From Bacteroidota bacterium (GTDB taxonomy: Bacteria > Bacteroidota > Bacteroidia > Bacteroidales > CAJPTX01), in the NCBI GenBank assembly GCA_002748015.1, contig PDRH01000026.1, forward strand, positions 1 through 32,799: a stretch of 32,799 nt of DNA. The letters are read 5' to 3'. A model generated the notes under the pieces. That model saw nothing but the letters and a program-made list of their open reading frames with translations. It was not told where the DNA came from and did no database searches. This document shows, in pieces, positions 7,723 through 15,733 of this stretch; the first letter of the stretch is position 1, and every line of letters starts with the position of its first letter. The position numbers and the translations under genes are program-made.

Positions 7723-8898
7723 ATGGCCAAGGTGCTACTGGTCTACTACCCTAGCGTGCAGGCTCCCCTGGTTGGGCGCATTGTCGAGCAGATGCGCACC
7801 AGAGGTCTAGAGATGGACAGCCTTAACCTACCAACTGCCCAGCTCAACGGCCAGCCCCTCAATACTGGCGGTCCATACGGGTTCCTTCGGCGCATGCTCT
7901 CCCCCCTCCTGCGAATCGCCATCATCCGGAAGGCCCTCTCGCCCCTCCTGGCCTCCCTCCTCCTGCGGCGCGTCGCAAGGGGCTACGATATGCTCGATTT
8001 CCACTATTTCTCCGTGGACTACATGCCCTACATGTGGAGTCCCTCTCGCCCCTATGCCATTAGCATATGGGGTTCGGACTTCTACCGGGAGCGCCCCTTC
8101 ATCCAGCGCCTCAAGGCAAAGCTGTACCGCCGGGCGCTCTACGTTCGGGTAGCAACGGAGGCCATGGGGCGTGATGTCCTGTCCCGTTTCCCTGACCTTG
8201 ACGGTTGCATAGAGGTGGCGAACTTCGGGGTGGAGCTGCTCGAGGAGATAGACCTGCTTCGTGGTAGCGCAAAGAGCCTAGTCCCCGAATCTGAAAGGGA
8301 TGGTCGCCTGGTGCTTACCTGTGGCTACAATGGTAGCCCCGCCCAGCGGCACCAGGCCATTCTTGAGGCCATCTCCCGCCTTTCCGATACCCAGAAAGAG
8401 CGCATTTTTCTCTACCTACCGCTCACCTACGGTCTTACTCCCGAGTACAGGGCGGAGCTAATAGCCCGTCTGCAGGAACTCGCCCTACCCTATCGCCTCT
8501 TCGAGCAACGGCTGAGCGATGGGGATATGGCCCTGCTGCGTCTGGAGACCGACGTGGTGGTGAACATCCAGACCACCGATGCTCTCTGCGCATCCCTCAC
8601 CCAGCATCTCTACGCTGGCAACGTCCTCATAGCGGGCGACTGGCTACCCTACGAGATCTACCCCCAGACCGGGGTTTACTATCTTCCCACTACAATAGAA
8701 GCCCTCCCCATCCACCTGGCTACATGCATCGACGGCTACGAGCAGCAAAGCCACGCCACCGAGCGCAACCCTGAGCGCCTACGGCAGTGGGCAAGCTGGC
8801 AGGTTGCAGGCCGGCGACTCTACGAATTGTACATCAAAGGACTAAAGGAGATAGAAGCCTATGGAGGGCAGGGTGCCAACGGAGCTACTGATAGCTAG
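7723..8898 (+). CDS. GT-B fold glycosyltransferase, distantly WecF-like
   Basis: This is a 391-residue soluble glycosyltransferase that probably adds one residue to the lipid-linked repeat unit on the cytoplasmic face. The N-terminus KVLLVYYPSVQ is a first Rossmann strand. SIWGSDFYR (residues 114-122) is a motif seen in several GT-B families from polysaccharide loci. The second half has LTCGYNGSPAQRHQAIL, YLPLTYGLTPEYRAEL and a donor-site-like stretch QTTDALCASLTQHLYAGN. PLTYG and the surrounding spacing recall the Fuc4NAc transferase (WecF) group, but only distantly. Placed between the acetyltransferase and the nucleotidyltransferase, it may use the diacetamido sugar as donor, which is inference. 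The gene begins 3 bases after the previous stop, and its 3' end overlaps the next gene by 38 bases. The C-terminal tail (about 20 residues, Gly/Ala-rich) is likely disordered. Confidence 0.8.
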   Translation: MAKVLLVYYPSVQAPLVGRIVEQMRTRGLEMDSLNLPTAQLNGQPLNTGGPYGFLRRMLSPLLRIAIIRKALSPLLASLLLRRVARGYDMLDFHYFSVDYMPYMWSPSRPYAISIWGSDFYRERPFIQRLKAKLYRRALYVRVATEAMGRDVLSRFPDLDGCIEVANFGVELLEEIDLLRGSAKSLVPESERDGRLVLTCGYNGSPAQRHQAILEAISRLSDTQKERIFLYLPLTYGLTPEYRAELIARLQELALPYRLFEQRLSDGDMALLRLETDVVVNIQTTDALCASLTQHLYAGNVLIAGDWLPYEIYPQTGVYYLPTTIEALPIHLATCIDGYEQQSHATERNPERLRQWASWQVAGRRLYELYIKGLKEIEAYGGQGANGATDS

Positions 8899-9922
8899 GA
8901 GCGCAACGGGCATAGAGGCATTGCGCCAGATGGATGCCGTGGGGCATAAGATGCTCATCGTCGTGAATGCAGATGGGGGCTTCCACTCCATCCTTACGGT
9001 GGGCGACCTCCAGCGCGCCATCATCGCCAGCTACGATATTGCCCAGAGCATTGATGGGCTACTCGACCCGAAGTCTAAGGAATACGCCTACGTATGGGAG
9101 AGCGAAGAGGATATTCGTCAGCGCATGCTGGCCATTCGTGCGGAGTTCATGCCCGTGCTCGACGAGGCGGGCGCATTGCAGCGGCTCTACCTCTGGGAGG
9201 ACTTCTTCCCGAGCACCTCCCACGTGGCTGAGCGCGAGCCCCTAGATCTCCCTGTGGTCATCATGGCCGGTGGGCGAGGCGAGCGCATGAAGCCGCTTAC
9301 CAACGTAATACCCAAGCCGCTCATCCCGATAGGTGAGAAGACCATCCTCGAGACCATCCTTGATCAGTTCGCTGCCATCGGTTGCCACCGCTTCTACATC
9401 TCCGAGAACTACAAGGCAGGTTTGCTCCAGTACTATTTATCCGAGCTCGAACTCCCCTACTCCATTACGCACGTGGTGGAGGACAAGCCCATGGGGACCA
9501 TTGGCAGCGTCTCCCTAATGGCCGAGAGCATCGATACCCCCTTCTTCGTTTCCAACTGCGATATCCTCGTTGATCAGGACTACCGGGATGTATACGACTA
9601 CCACGTCTCCAACTCGAACGACATCACCGTGGTAACCTCCATGCAGGCGCAGCGCATCCCCTACGGGGTCATCGAGAGCGGCCCTGACGGCCTCCTCGAG
9701 CGCGTGATAGAGAAGCCCGAGAATATCTATATGATAAATACCGGGGTCTACCTGCTCAACGCCGAGATGATAGATTTAATCCCCCGGGACACCTTCTTCC
9801 ACATCACGGACCTTATCGCGGAGGTTATTGCCAAGGGGGGCCGCGTGGGTTGCTTCCCGGTGAGCGAGCGCTCCTGGCGGGATATTGGGACCTGGGCAGA
9901 GTACCTGAGGGTTCTGGGCTAG
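8861..9922 (+). CDS. CBS-domain nucleotidyltransferase (PtmE-like sugar-1-phosphate activator)
   Basis: This 353-residue protein has two parts. Residues 1-125 form a CBS pair (MLIVVNADGGFHSILTVGDL at 31-50 and a second repeat around 95-115). From about residue 130 there is a nucleotidyltransferase domain with the pyrophosphorylase loop AGGRGERMKPLT (136-147) and PKPLIPI (151-157). It ends with SWRDIGTWAEYL. This architecture is that of PtmE, which makes GDP-GlcNAc for legionaminic acid in Campylobacter, and of related mannose-1-phosphate guanylyltransferase-like proteins. Its presence beside a 4,6-dehydratase, a LegC aminotransferase and an acetyltransferase supports a dedicated NDP-sugar branch. 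A good ribosome binding site (AAAGGAG at 8844-8850, ten bases upstream) supports the ATG at 8861 despite the 38-base overlap with the preceding gene. It is the last gene of the operon. Confidence 0.88.
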   Translation: MEGRVPTELLIARSATGIEALRQMDAVGHKMLIVVNADGGFHSILTVGDLQRAIIASYDIAQSIDGLLDPKSKEYAYVWESEEDIRQRMLAIRAEFMPVLDEAGALQRLYLWEDFFPSTSHVAEREPLDLPVVIMAGGRGERMKPLTNVIPKPLIPIGEKTILETILDQFAAIGCHRFYISENYKAGLLQYYLSELELPYSITHVVEDKPMGTIGSVSLMAESIDTPFFVSNCDILVDQDYRDVYDYHVSNSNDITVVTSMQAQRIPYGVIESGPDGLLERVIEKPENIYMINTGVYLLNAEMIDLIPRDTFFHITDLIAEVIAKGGRVGCFPVSERSWRDIGTWAEYLRVLG

Positions 9923-9944
9923 TCTGAATGGCCTTTGCCTTGGG

Positions 9945-9982
9945 CTCCCCTCCGAATTTGTCTGGGGAAATTCGGAGGGGAG
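9945..9982. terminator. Long perfect hairpin after the first sugar operon
   Basis: A perfect 15-bp inverted repeat (CTCCCCTCCGAATTT at 9945-9959 and its complement at 9968-9982) encloses an 8-base loop, 23 bases after the last stop. No T-run follows, so it may be an RNA-stabilising or Rho-assisted end, with the T-tailed hairpin downstream acting as the true terminator. Confidence 0.7.
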
Positions 9983-10075
9983 GTTTGGGCGGGGCGGGGA
10001 CGTTAGCTAGTTAACCCCCTCGTTATTAGGTACGATACCCATTTCTTGGGCTATTTTACTCGTGGAGGCCCCTAG

Positions 10076-10098
10076 TAGCCCGGGTGGGCTAGTTTTTT
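10076..10098 (+). terminator. Short T-tailed hairpin terminator
   Basis: A 6-bp stem (TAGCCC 10076-10081, GGGCTA 10086-10091) with a GGGT loop is followed by one G and six T (10093-10098). This is a short but conventional intrinsic terminator. It lies between the first hairpin and the weak promoter of the next operon. The roughly 90 bases between the two hairpins hold no open frame or other signal that I can see. Confidence 0.6.
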
Positions 10099-10127
10099 GC
10101 CGGAGTATCCGCATGGTGTATTTTGCC

Positions 10128-10135
10128 TACCTTCG
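10128..10135 (+). promoter_or_regulatory. Candidate -7 element of the rmlAB/wzx operon
   Basis: TACCTTCG differs from the TACCTTTG found elsewhere in the window at one base and is also followed by CG. No TTG lies at the usual 17-23 bases upstream. The nearest TTTG (10096-10099) is 28 bases away. It is 51 bases before the ATG of the epimerase gene. This is a weaker call than the others. Confidence 0.45.
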
Positions 10136-10186
10136 CGGGTGGGCGGGGTGTGCTGTGCGGATGGGTAATGCTTATATGTGAAGCGC

Positions 10187-11149
10187 ATGAGGGTATTAGT
10201 TACAGGCGGTGCGGGCTTTATCGGCTCGAATCTCTGCGAGTATTTTCTGGGGCAAGGGTATGAGGTGGTGTGCTTGGATAACTTCTCAACGGGGTATCAG
10301 CGGAATATTGAACCGTATGTAGGCGATGCATCCTTTCGGCTTGTGGAGGGGGATATATGCGATTTGGAGGCGTGCGTTGAGGCATCTAAGGGTTGTGACT
10401 ACGCCTTTCATCATGCGGCCCTGGTCTCTGTTCCGGAGAGCGTTAGCGATCCGATCGCCACGAATGTAAGCAACGTGGCGGGCTTTGTGAATGTGCTGGA
10501 GGCAGCCCGTCGGAATGGCCTCAAGCGGGTGATCTATGCTTCCTCTTCGGCTGTGTACGGGGATAGCGAGGTGCTGCCGGCGGCCGAGGGCGCTGAGGGG
10601 GCTTGCCTTTCCCCCTATGCGCTGACCAAGCGGATGAATGAGGAGTGGGCGGATTTATACTATCGGCTCTACGGTCTGGAGAGCATAGGGTTGCGCTACT
10701 TCAACGTGTACGGGCGCCGACAGGACCCGAATGGGGCGTATGCGGCGGTAATCCCCATTTTCGTGCGGCGGATGATGGCAGGGCAGCCACCGCAGATCAA
10801 TGGGGACGGGAGCTATACGCGCGATTTTACGTATGTGGATGATGTTGTGCAGGCCAATGTGCGGGCCATGGAGGCTGGTGTAGAGGCTGTGAATGCGGTG
10901 TACAATGTGGCCTATGGGGAGGAGTCGAGCCTCAATGCGCTGGTAGCTGAACTACGGGCAATCCTGAGTGGCTATGATGCGGCTCTCAGTGGCATAGAGG
11001 CCGAGTATGGCCCATTGCGAGAGGGGGACATTGCGCACTCTGTAGCATCGATTGGCTTGCTGCGGGAGCGTTTGGGGTATAGGCCGGAATATCCCCTTTC
11101 GAGGGGCCTTCGGGAGGCTTGCCGGTGGTATTGGGAGAATTTGAAGTAA
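10187..11149 (+). CDS. WbpP-like UDP-N-acetylhexosamine 4-epimerase
   Basis: This is an extended short-chain dehydrogenase of 320 residues that would epimerise UDP-GlcNAc and UDP-GalNAc at C4. The NAD loop is [11 protein letters not shown] (residues 5-15). The catalytic set is SSSAVYG (119-125) with Y144 and K148 in SPYALTK. Stretches typical of WbpP and WbgU are [49 protein letters not shown] and [16 protein letters not shown]. These separate it from RmlB and from simple GalE. An in-frame GTG three codons upstream (10178) is an alternative start. The ATG at 10187 puts the first strand where relatives begin. It is the first gene of the second operon, and rmlA follows 14 bases after its stop. 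Confidence 0.9.
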   Translation: MRVLVTGGAGFIGSNLCEYFLGQGYEVVCLDNFSTGYQRNIEPYVGDASFRLVEGDICDLEACVEASKGCDYAFHHAALVSVPESVSDPIATNVSNVAGFVNVLEAARRNGLKRVIYASSSAVYGDSEVLPAAEGAEGACLSPYALTKRMNEEWADLYYRLYGLESIGLRYFNVYGRRQDPNGAYAAVIPIFVRRMMAGQPPQINGDGSYTRDFTYVDDVVQANVRAMEAGVEAVNAVYNVAYGEESSLNALVAELRAILSGYDAALSGIEAEYGPLREGDIAHSVASIGLLRERLGYRPEYPLSRGLREACRWYWENLK

Positions 11150-11163
11150 GGGATAGTAATAAG

Positions 11164-12048
11164 ATGAAGGGCATAGTACTAGCTGGGGGGAGCGGCACGC
11201 GTCTCTACCCGATAACGAAGGGGGTGAGCAAGCAGCTGCTACCCATATACGATAAGCCGATGGTGTACTACCCCATCTCGGTGCTCATGCTGGCGGGGAT
11301 ACGGGAGATACTCTTGATTTCTACCCCGGAGGATCTGCCGGGTTTCCGGCGTTTGCTGGGCGATGGTTCGGACTATGGGGTGCAGCTATCGTATGCTGAG
11401 CAACCCTCGCCGGATGGCCTGGCGCAGGCGTTCATCATTGGCGAGGGGTTCGTGGGGGATGATGATGTGTGCCTGGTACTGGGAGACAATATTTTCTACG
11501 GGAGCTACTTCACCTCTAAGCTTGCGCAGGCGGTGCGGGATGCGAAGGAGGAGCGGAAAGCTACGGTGTTCGGCTACTGGGTGCACGACCCGGAGCGGTA
11601 TGGCGTGGCGGAGCTGGATGCCACGGGGAACTGCCTCTCGCTGGAGGAGAAACCGGAGCATCCGAAATCGAACTACGCGGTGGTAGGGTTGTACTTCTAC
11701 CCGAGCAGCGTGGTGGAGGTTGCCAAGGGGGTAAAGCCCTCTGCGCGGGGGGAGCTGGAGATTACCTCGGTGAATCAGGTGTACCTTCGGGAGGGCAATC
11801 TGAAGGTTCAGACCTTGGGGCGTGGGTTTGCGTGGCTGGATACGGGTACGCACGATTCGCTGAGCGAGGCTAGCACCTTCATAGAGGTTATAGAGAAGCG
11901 CCAGGGGTTGAAGGTAGCATGCCTGGAGGCGATTGCGTATCGTAAGGGCTGGATAGGTCGGGAGAAGCTTCGGGCACTGGCCGAACCCTTGGCCAAGAAT
12001 CAGTATGGGCAGTATCTGCTCCGAATAGTAAACGAGGGGGAACAGTAG
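11164..12048 (+). CDS. rmlA: Glucose-1-phosphate thymidylyltransferase
   Basis: This enzyme makes dTDP-glucose from dTTP and glucose-1-phosphate. At 294 residues it matches RmlA closely. The signatures are [96 protein letters not shown] and [10 protein letters not shown]. An upstream in-frame start at 11119 would lie inside the preceding gene and add 15 residues not found in the family, so the ATG at 11164 is used. It is followed by rmlB with a 2-base gap. The gene order rmlA-rmlB without rmlC and rmlD suggests that the product is not rhamnose. A VioA-like aminotransferase two genes on is a natural user of the keto sugar. Confidence 0.96.
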   Translation: MKGIVLAGGSGTRLYPITKGVSKQLLPIYDKPMVYYPISVLMLAGIREILLISTPEDLPGFRRLLGDGSDYGVQLSYAEQPSPDGLAQAFIIGEGFVGDDDVCLVLGDNIFYGSYFTSKLAQAVRDAKEERKATVFGYWVHDPERYGVAELDATGNCLSLEEKPEHPKSNYAVVGLYFYPSSVVEVAKGVKPSARGELEITSVNQVYLREGNLKVQTLGRGFAWLDTGTHDSLSEASTFIEVIEKRQGLKVACLEAIAYRKGWIGREKLRALAEPLAKNQYGQYLLRIVNEGEQ

Positions 12049-12050
12049 AG

Positions 12051-13127
12051 ATGAAGAGCTGGAAACGTAGCATAGTAGTAACGGGGGGGGCTGGTTTTAT
12101 TGGTTCGCACGTTGTGCGCCTGTTCGTGTCAAAGTACCCGGAGTACCGGGTGATTTGCCTGGATAAGCTGACGTATGCGGGCAACCTAGAGAATTTGCGG
12201 GATGTGGAGGATGCGCCGAACTATGCCTTTGAGCGGGTGGATATTTGCGATTTTGCAGAGGTGCAGCGGGTGTTCCGTGATTATGCCATAGATGGGGTTA
12301 TCCATCTGGCGGCTGAGAGCCATGTGGACAGGAGTATCCGCGACCCCTTCACCTTTGCGCAGACGAATGTGATGGGTACGCTTACGTTGCTGCAGGCGGC
12401 TCGTCTCTACTGGGAGGGGCTACCGACGGGGTACGAGGGGAAGCTGTTCTACCATATCTCTACGGATGAGGTGTACGGTGCGCTGGAGATGGAGGGTGGC
12501 TATTTCGTGGAGACGACGAGCTACGATCCGCATTCGCCCTACTCTGCCTCAAAGGCGAGCTCTGACCACTTCGTGCGTTCGTTCCACGATACGTACGGTA
12601 TGCCTACGCTGGTGACGAACTGCTCGAATAACTATGGGCCCAACCAGTTCCCGGAGAAGCTGATACCGCTGTTTATCAATAATATCCGTGAGGGTAAGCC
12701 CCTGCCGGTGTACGGTAAGGGGGAGAACGTGCGGGATTGGCTGTACGTGCTGGACCATGCCCGGGCGATAGATACGATATTCCATAGGGGGAAGGTGGGG
12801 GATACGTACAACATCGGCGGGTTCAACGAGTGGCGGAATATAGATTTGATTCGGGTGATAATTGAGACGGTGGATAGGTTGCTGGGGCATGAGGCTGGTC
12901 ATTCGCTGGGCTTGATTAGCTATGTACAGGATAGGGCTGGGCATGATTTGCGCTACGCGATAGATTCGACGAAGCTGAAGGAGGAACTGGGGTGGGAGCC
13001 CTCGCTGCAGTTTGAGGAGGGGATAGAGAGGACCGTCCGCTGGTATCTGGACAACGGGGAGTGGGTGGAGCGGATAACCTCTGGGGAGTATGCGCGCTAC
13101 TACGAGGAGATGTACGGTGGACGTTAG
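12051..13127 (+). CDS. rmlB: dTDP-glucose 4,6-dehydratase
   Basis: This enzyme converts dTDP-glucose to dTDP-4-keto-6-deoxyglucose. The 358-residue protein shows [10 protein letters not shown] (residues 11-20), DKLTYAGNLENL, HLAAESHVDRSI (85-96), the catalytic STDEVYG with T138, D139 and E140, and YSASKASSDH with Y164 and K168. NNYGPNQFPEKLIPL and VRDWLYVLDHARAI complete the family pattern. It starts two bases after the rmlA stop. The Rossmann loop codons contain eight consecutive G (12083-12090). A slip there would destroy the enzyme near its N-terminus, but the frame is intact here. No rmlC or rmlD is seen in the window. Confidence 0.97.
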   Translation: MKSWKRSIVVTGGAGFIGSHVVRLFVSKYPEYRVICLDKLTYAGNLENLRDVEDAPNYAFERVDICDFAEVQRVFRDYAIDGVIHLAAESHVDRSIRDPFTFAQTNVMGTLTLLQAARLYWEGLPTGYEGKLFYHISTDEVYGALEMEGGYFVETTSYDPHSPYSASKASSDHFVRSFHDTYGMPTLVTNCSNNYGPNQFPEKLIPLFINNIREGKPLPVYGKGENVRDWLYVLDHARAIDTIFHRGKVGDTYNIGGFNEWRNIDLIRVIIETVDRLLGHEAGHSLGLISYVQDRAGHDLRYAIDSTKLKEELGWEPSLQFEEGIERTVRWYLDNGEWVERITSGEYARYYEEMYGGR

Positions 13128-13154
13128 GCGGCTAGGCATGTAGTTTTGCGCTAG

Positions 13155-13171
13155 AGGAGGGTATAGTTTTG
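13155..13171 (+). promoter_or_regulatory. Ribosome binding site deciding a TTG start
   Basis: AGGAGG at 13155-13160 stands eight bases before TTG at 13169-13171. No ATG lies at a suitable distance. The next in-frame ATG (13205) would remove the amphipathic N-terminus expected for a flippase. The strong Shine-Dalgarno match therefore supports a TTG start. Confidence 0.8.
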
Positions 13172-14614
13172 AGCGATACGCTAAAGGATAGGACTGCGAA
13201 GGGTATGGGCTGGAGCCTGCTGGATAACCTGGCGGGTGCTGGCATTACCTTCCTTGTGGGGCTTGTACTTGCGCGGTTACTTTCGCCGAGCGAGTACGGG
13301 ATACTGGCCATCGTGATGATATTCATCGCGGTGTCGAACTCCATAGTGGATAGCGGCTTTTCGAGCGCGCTGGTGCGGAAGGTGAAGGTGAGCCCGTTGG
13401 ACTACAATACGGTTTTCTACTTCAATCTGGTGGTTAGCGCGGTGCTCTACGTTGGTCTGTACTTCCTGTCGCCCTTCATTGCGGATTTCTTCGGGCAGGC
13501 GATACTGGTGCCGGTGACGCGGGTGATCGGGGTTGTGCTGGTTATCAACGGCCTGGCCATCATCCCCCGGACGATTTTCGTTCGCAGCGTGAACTTCAAG
13601 TCGCAGATGTTGGCTTCGCTCATTGCCTCTGTGGCCAGCGGGGTTGTGGGTATCGGTATGGCGCTGATGGACTACGGGGTGTGGAGTTTGGTGGGGCAAC
13701 TTATCACTCGTCAGCTGCTGCTGACGGTATGCTTGTGGTGGCTATCCAGGTGGACACCGGCATTGGAGTACTCGTGGGAGAGCTTTCGGGAGCTATTCAG
13801 CTTTGGGTCTAAGCTACTGGTTGCGGGTTTGATAGATACTGTGTATCGGCATGTTGTAGAGTTTGTCATAGGGAAGTTCTACACGACGGGGGAGCTGGGG
13901 CAGTATACGCGGGCAGACCAGTTTGGCAATCTGGTGGCGGGCAACATGACTAGCGTTATTCAGCGCGTGAGCTATCCGGTGCTGAGCTCGATACAGGAGG
14001 AGCCGGAGCGGCTGCTGGAGGGCTTTCGCCGGGTGATAAAGTCGTCGATGCTGCTGTCCTTTGCGGCGATGTTCGGCATGGCGGCGTGCGCTAGGCCGAT
14101 GGTGCTGCTGCTCATAGGGGAGAAGTGGTTGCCGTCGGTTTACTACCTTCAGATTCTGTGCCTTTCGGCCTCTCTCTATCCGTTGCATGCGATAAACCTG
14201 AATATTCTGCAGGTGAAGGGGCGGTCGGACTTATTCCTCCGCCTGGAGGTGTACAAGAAGCTGCTGGGGGTGGGGCCTATTCTGCTGGGGATATTCTGGG
14301 GTATTGTGCCGATGCTGTGGGGGGGAGTTGTGACATCGGTGCTGGCCTTCTTCTTGAATAGCTACTACTCCGATGCCCTGCTTTCCTACCCGTCGTTGAT
14401 GCAGGTGAGGGATGTGGCGCCGACTTTCTGCGTCTCGCTGGTGGTGGCGGGGTGCATGTGGTGCGTTACGTTGGTGCCGATGGCTGTGTATTTCCAGCTA
14501 GCCGGGCAGGTGCTGCTGGGGGGTGGGCTGGCTTTGCTGCTCTACGAGTACTTCCGGCCGGCGGAGTACCTGGAGCTGAAGGAGATAGGTTTGAAACTAA
14601 TACTGAGGAGGTAG
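13169..14614 (+). CDS. wzx: Oligosaccharide flippase, Wzx/PST family
   Basis: This integral inner-membrane protein of 481 residues would flip the undecaprenyl-linked repeat unit to the periplasm. The N-terminus DRTAKGMGWSLLDNLAGAGITF followed by ARLLSPSEYGILAIV is the usual beginning of polysaccharide transporter family proteins. Hydrophobic segments continue along the whole length (about 12-14 helices), with the central LGQYTRADQFGNLVAGNMTSVIQRVSYPVLSSIQ also typical. Translation begins at a TTG with a strong AGGAGG eight bases upstream. It sits after rmlB, and the VioA-like gene follows three bases after its stop. Together with the EpsG-like protein further on, it points to a Wzx/Wzy-dependent assembly route, although no chain-length regulator is present here. 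Confidence 0.92.
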   Translation: MSDTLKDRTAKGMGWSLLDNLAGAGITFLVGLVLARLLSPSEYGILAIVMIFIAVSNSIVDSGFSSALVRKVKVSPLDYNTVFYFNLVVSAVLYVGLYFLSPFIADFFGQAILVPVTRVIGVVLVINGLAIIPRTIFVRSVNFKSQMLASLIASVASGVVGIGMALMDYGVWSLVGQLITRQLLLTVCLWWLSRWTPALEYSWESFRELFSFGSKLLVAGLIDTVYRHVVEFVIGKFYTTGELGQYTRADQFGNLVAGNMTSVIQRVSYPVLSSIQEEPERLLEGFRRVIKSSMLLSFAAMFGMAACARPMVLLLIGEKWLPSVYYLQILCLSASLYPLHAINLNILQVKGRSDLFLRLEVYKKLLGVGPILLGIFWGIVPMLWGGVVTSVLAFFLNSYYSDALLSYPSLMQVRDVAPTFCVSLVVAGCMWCVTLVPMAVYFQLAGQVLLGGGLALLLYEYFRPAEYLELKEIGLKLILRR

Positions 14615-14617
14615 ACC

Positions 14618-15730
14618 GTGGAAAAGAAACCGATAAATGTAACCTCGCCGCTCCTTCCGGATCTGGAGGAGTTCATCCCCTACCTTCGGGAGATTTGGGA
14701 TAGCGCTTGGTTGACGAATAATGGGAACTACCACCAGGAACTGGAGGAGGCGTTGGCCGATTACCTGAAGGTGCCGTACATAAGCCTCTTTGCCAATGGG
14801 ACGTTGCCGCTTATGTGTGCGCTGCAGGCGCTGCGGGTAACGGGCGAGGTGATTACTACGCCCTATAGCTTTGTAGCGACAACGCATTCCCTGTGGTGGA
14901 ATGGGGTGCGTCCGGTCTTTGTGGATATAGACCCGGTAACGTGCAATCTGGATCCGGGGCGTATCGAGGCGGCCATTACCCCTCGAACGACTGCGATCAT
15001 GCCCGTGCATTGCTATGGACAGCCGTGCGATACAGTGGGCATACAGGAGGTGGCGGATAAGTATGGACTGCGGGTTATCTACGATGCGGCGCATGCCTTT
15101 GGGGTTGAGGTGGATGGCGGTGGTATCTGCTGCGCGGGGGACATGAGCACGCTGAGCTTCCATGCGACGAAGGTGTACAATACCATAGAGGGGGGGGCGC
15201 TGGTGTGCCATGATGCGAAGACGAAGGAGCGTATAGACCGGCTGAAGAACTTCGGTTTTGCGGGTGAGGTGGAGGTGATAGCCCCTGGTATAAACGGCAA
15301 GATGGATGAAGTGCGGGCAGCGTATGGGCTGCTCAACCTGCGGCAGGTGGAGGGGGCAATTGCCCGTCGCCGGGCGGTGGTGGAGCGGTATAGGGAGGCG
15401 CTGTGCGGGGTGGCGGGCATTTCGTTCTTTGAGGATCGGGATGGGGTTCGCCAGAACTACGCCTACTTCCCGATCTTCGTGGATGAGGGGGTGTTCGGGA
15501 TGAGCCGTGATGCGCTCTACGAGCGGATGAAAGGGGCGGGGGTCATGGGGCGCCGGTATTTCTACCCGCTGATTAGCGATTTCTCGACGTACCGGGGCTT
15601 GCCGTCTGCCCGTGCGGAGAATCTGCCGGTGGCTCGGCGGAAGGCTAGTGAAGTAATTTGCCTACCTTTGCATGCGGATATGGGTGAGGGGGATGTGGAG
15701 CGGGTGCTGGGGAGTATTGTGGATGTTTAA
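14618..15730 (+). CDS. VioA-like dTDP-4-amino-4,6-dideoxyglucose aminotransferase
   Basis: This 370-residue DegT/DnrJ family aminotransferase would convert dTDP-4-keto-6-deoxyglucose from RmlB to dTDP-4-amino-4,6-dideoxyglucose (viosamine, Qui4N). The VioA-like marks are WLTNNGNYHQELE, ISLFANGTL, GEVITTPYSFVATTHSLWWN and AITPRTTAIMPVHCYG. The PLP aspartate is D156 (YDAAHAFGV) and the Schiff-base lysine K185 (FHATKVYNT). It is unlike WecE, which makes the galacto isomer. The start is GTG with GAGGAGG seven bases upstream (14605-14611). A run of eight G (15190-15197) follows the catalytic lysine. The 3' end contains a TACCTTTGC sequence (15663-15671) identical to promoter -7 boxes in this window. 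No VioB-type acetyltransferase follows, so the 4-amino group may be modified by another enzyme here. Confidence 0.88.
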   Translation: MEKKPINVTSPLLPDLEEFIPYLREIWDSAWLTNNGNYHQELEEALADYLKVPYISLFANGTLPLMCALQALRVTGEVITTPYSFVATTHSLWWNGVRPVFVDIDPVTCNLDPGRIEAAITPRTTAIMPVHCYGQPCDTVGIQEVADKYGLRVIYDAAHAFGVEVDGGGICCAGDMSTLSFHATKVYNTIEGGALVCHDAKTKERIDRLKNFGFAGEVEVIAPGINGKMDEVRAAYGLLNLRQVEGAIARRRAVVERYREALCGVAGISFFEDRDGVRQNYAYFPIFVDEGVFGMSRDALYERMKGAGVMGRRYFYPLISDFSTYRGLPSARAENLPVARRKASEVICLPLHADMGEGDVERVLGSIVDV

Positions 15731-15733
15731 GCT

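Noticed and set aside
12549-13139. A 196-codon minus-strand frame opposite rmlB
   Set aside because: rmlB is certain on the plus strand. The opposite frame is rich in Arg, His and Pro, typical of antisense translation.
14597-15211. A 204-codon minus-strand frame opposite the VioA-like gene
   Set aside because: The plus-strand gene has full aminotransferase motifs. This frame is an antisense artefact.
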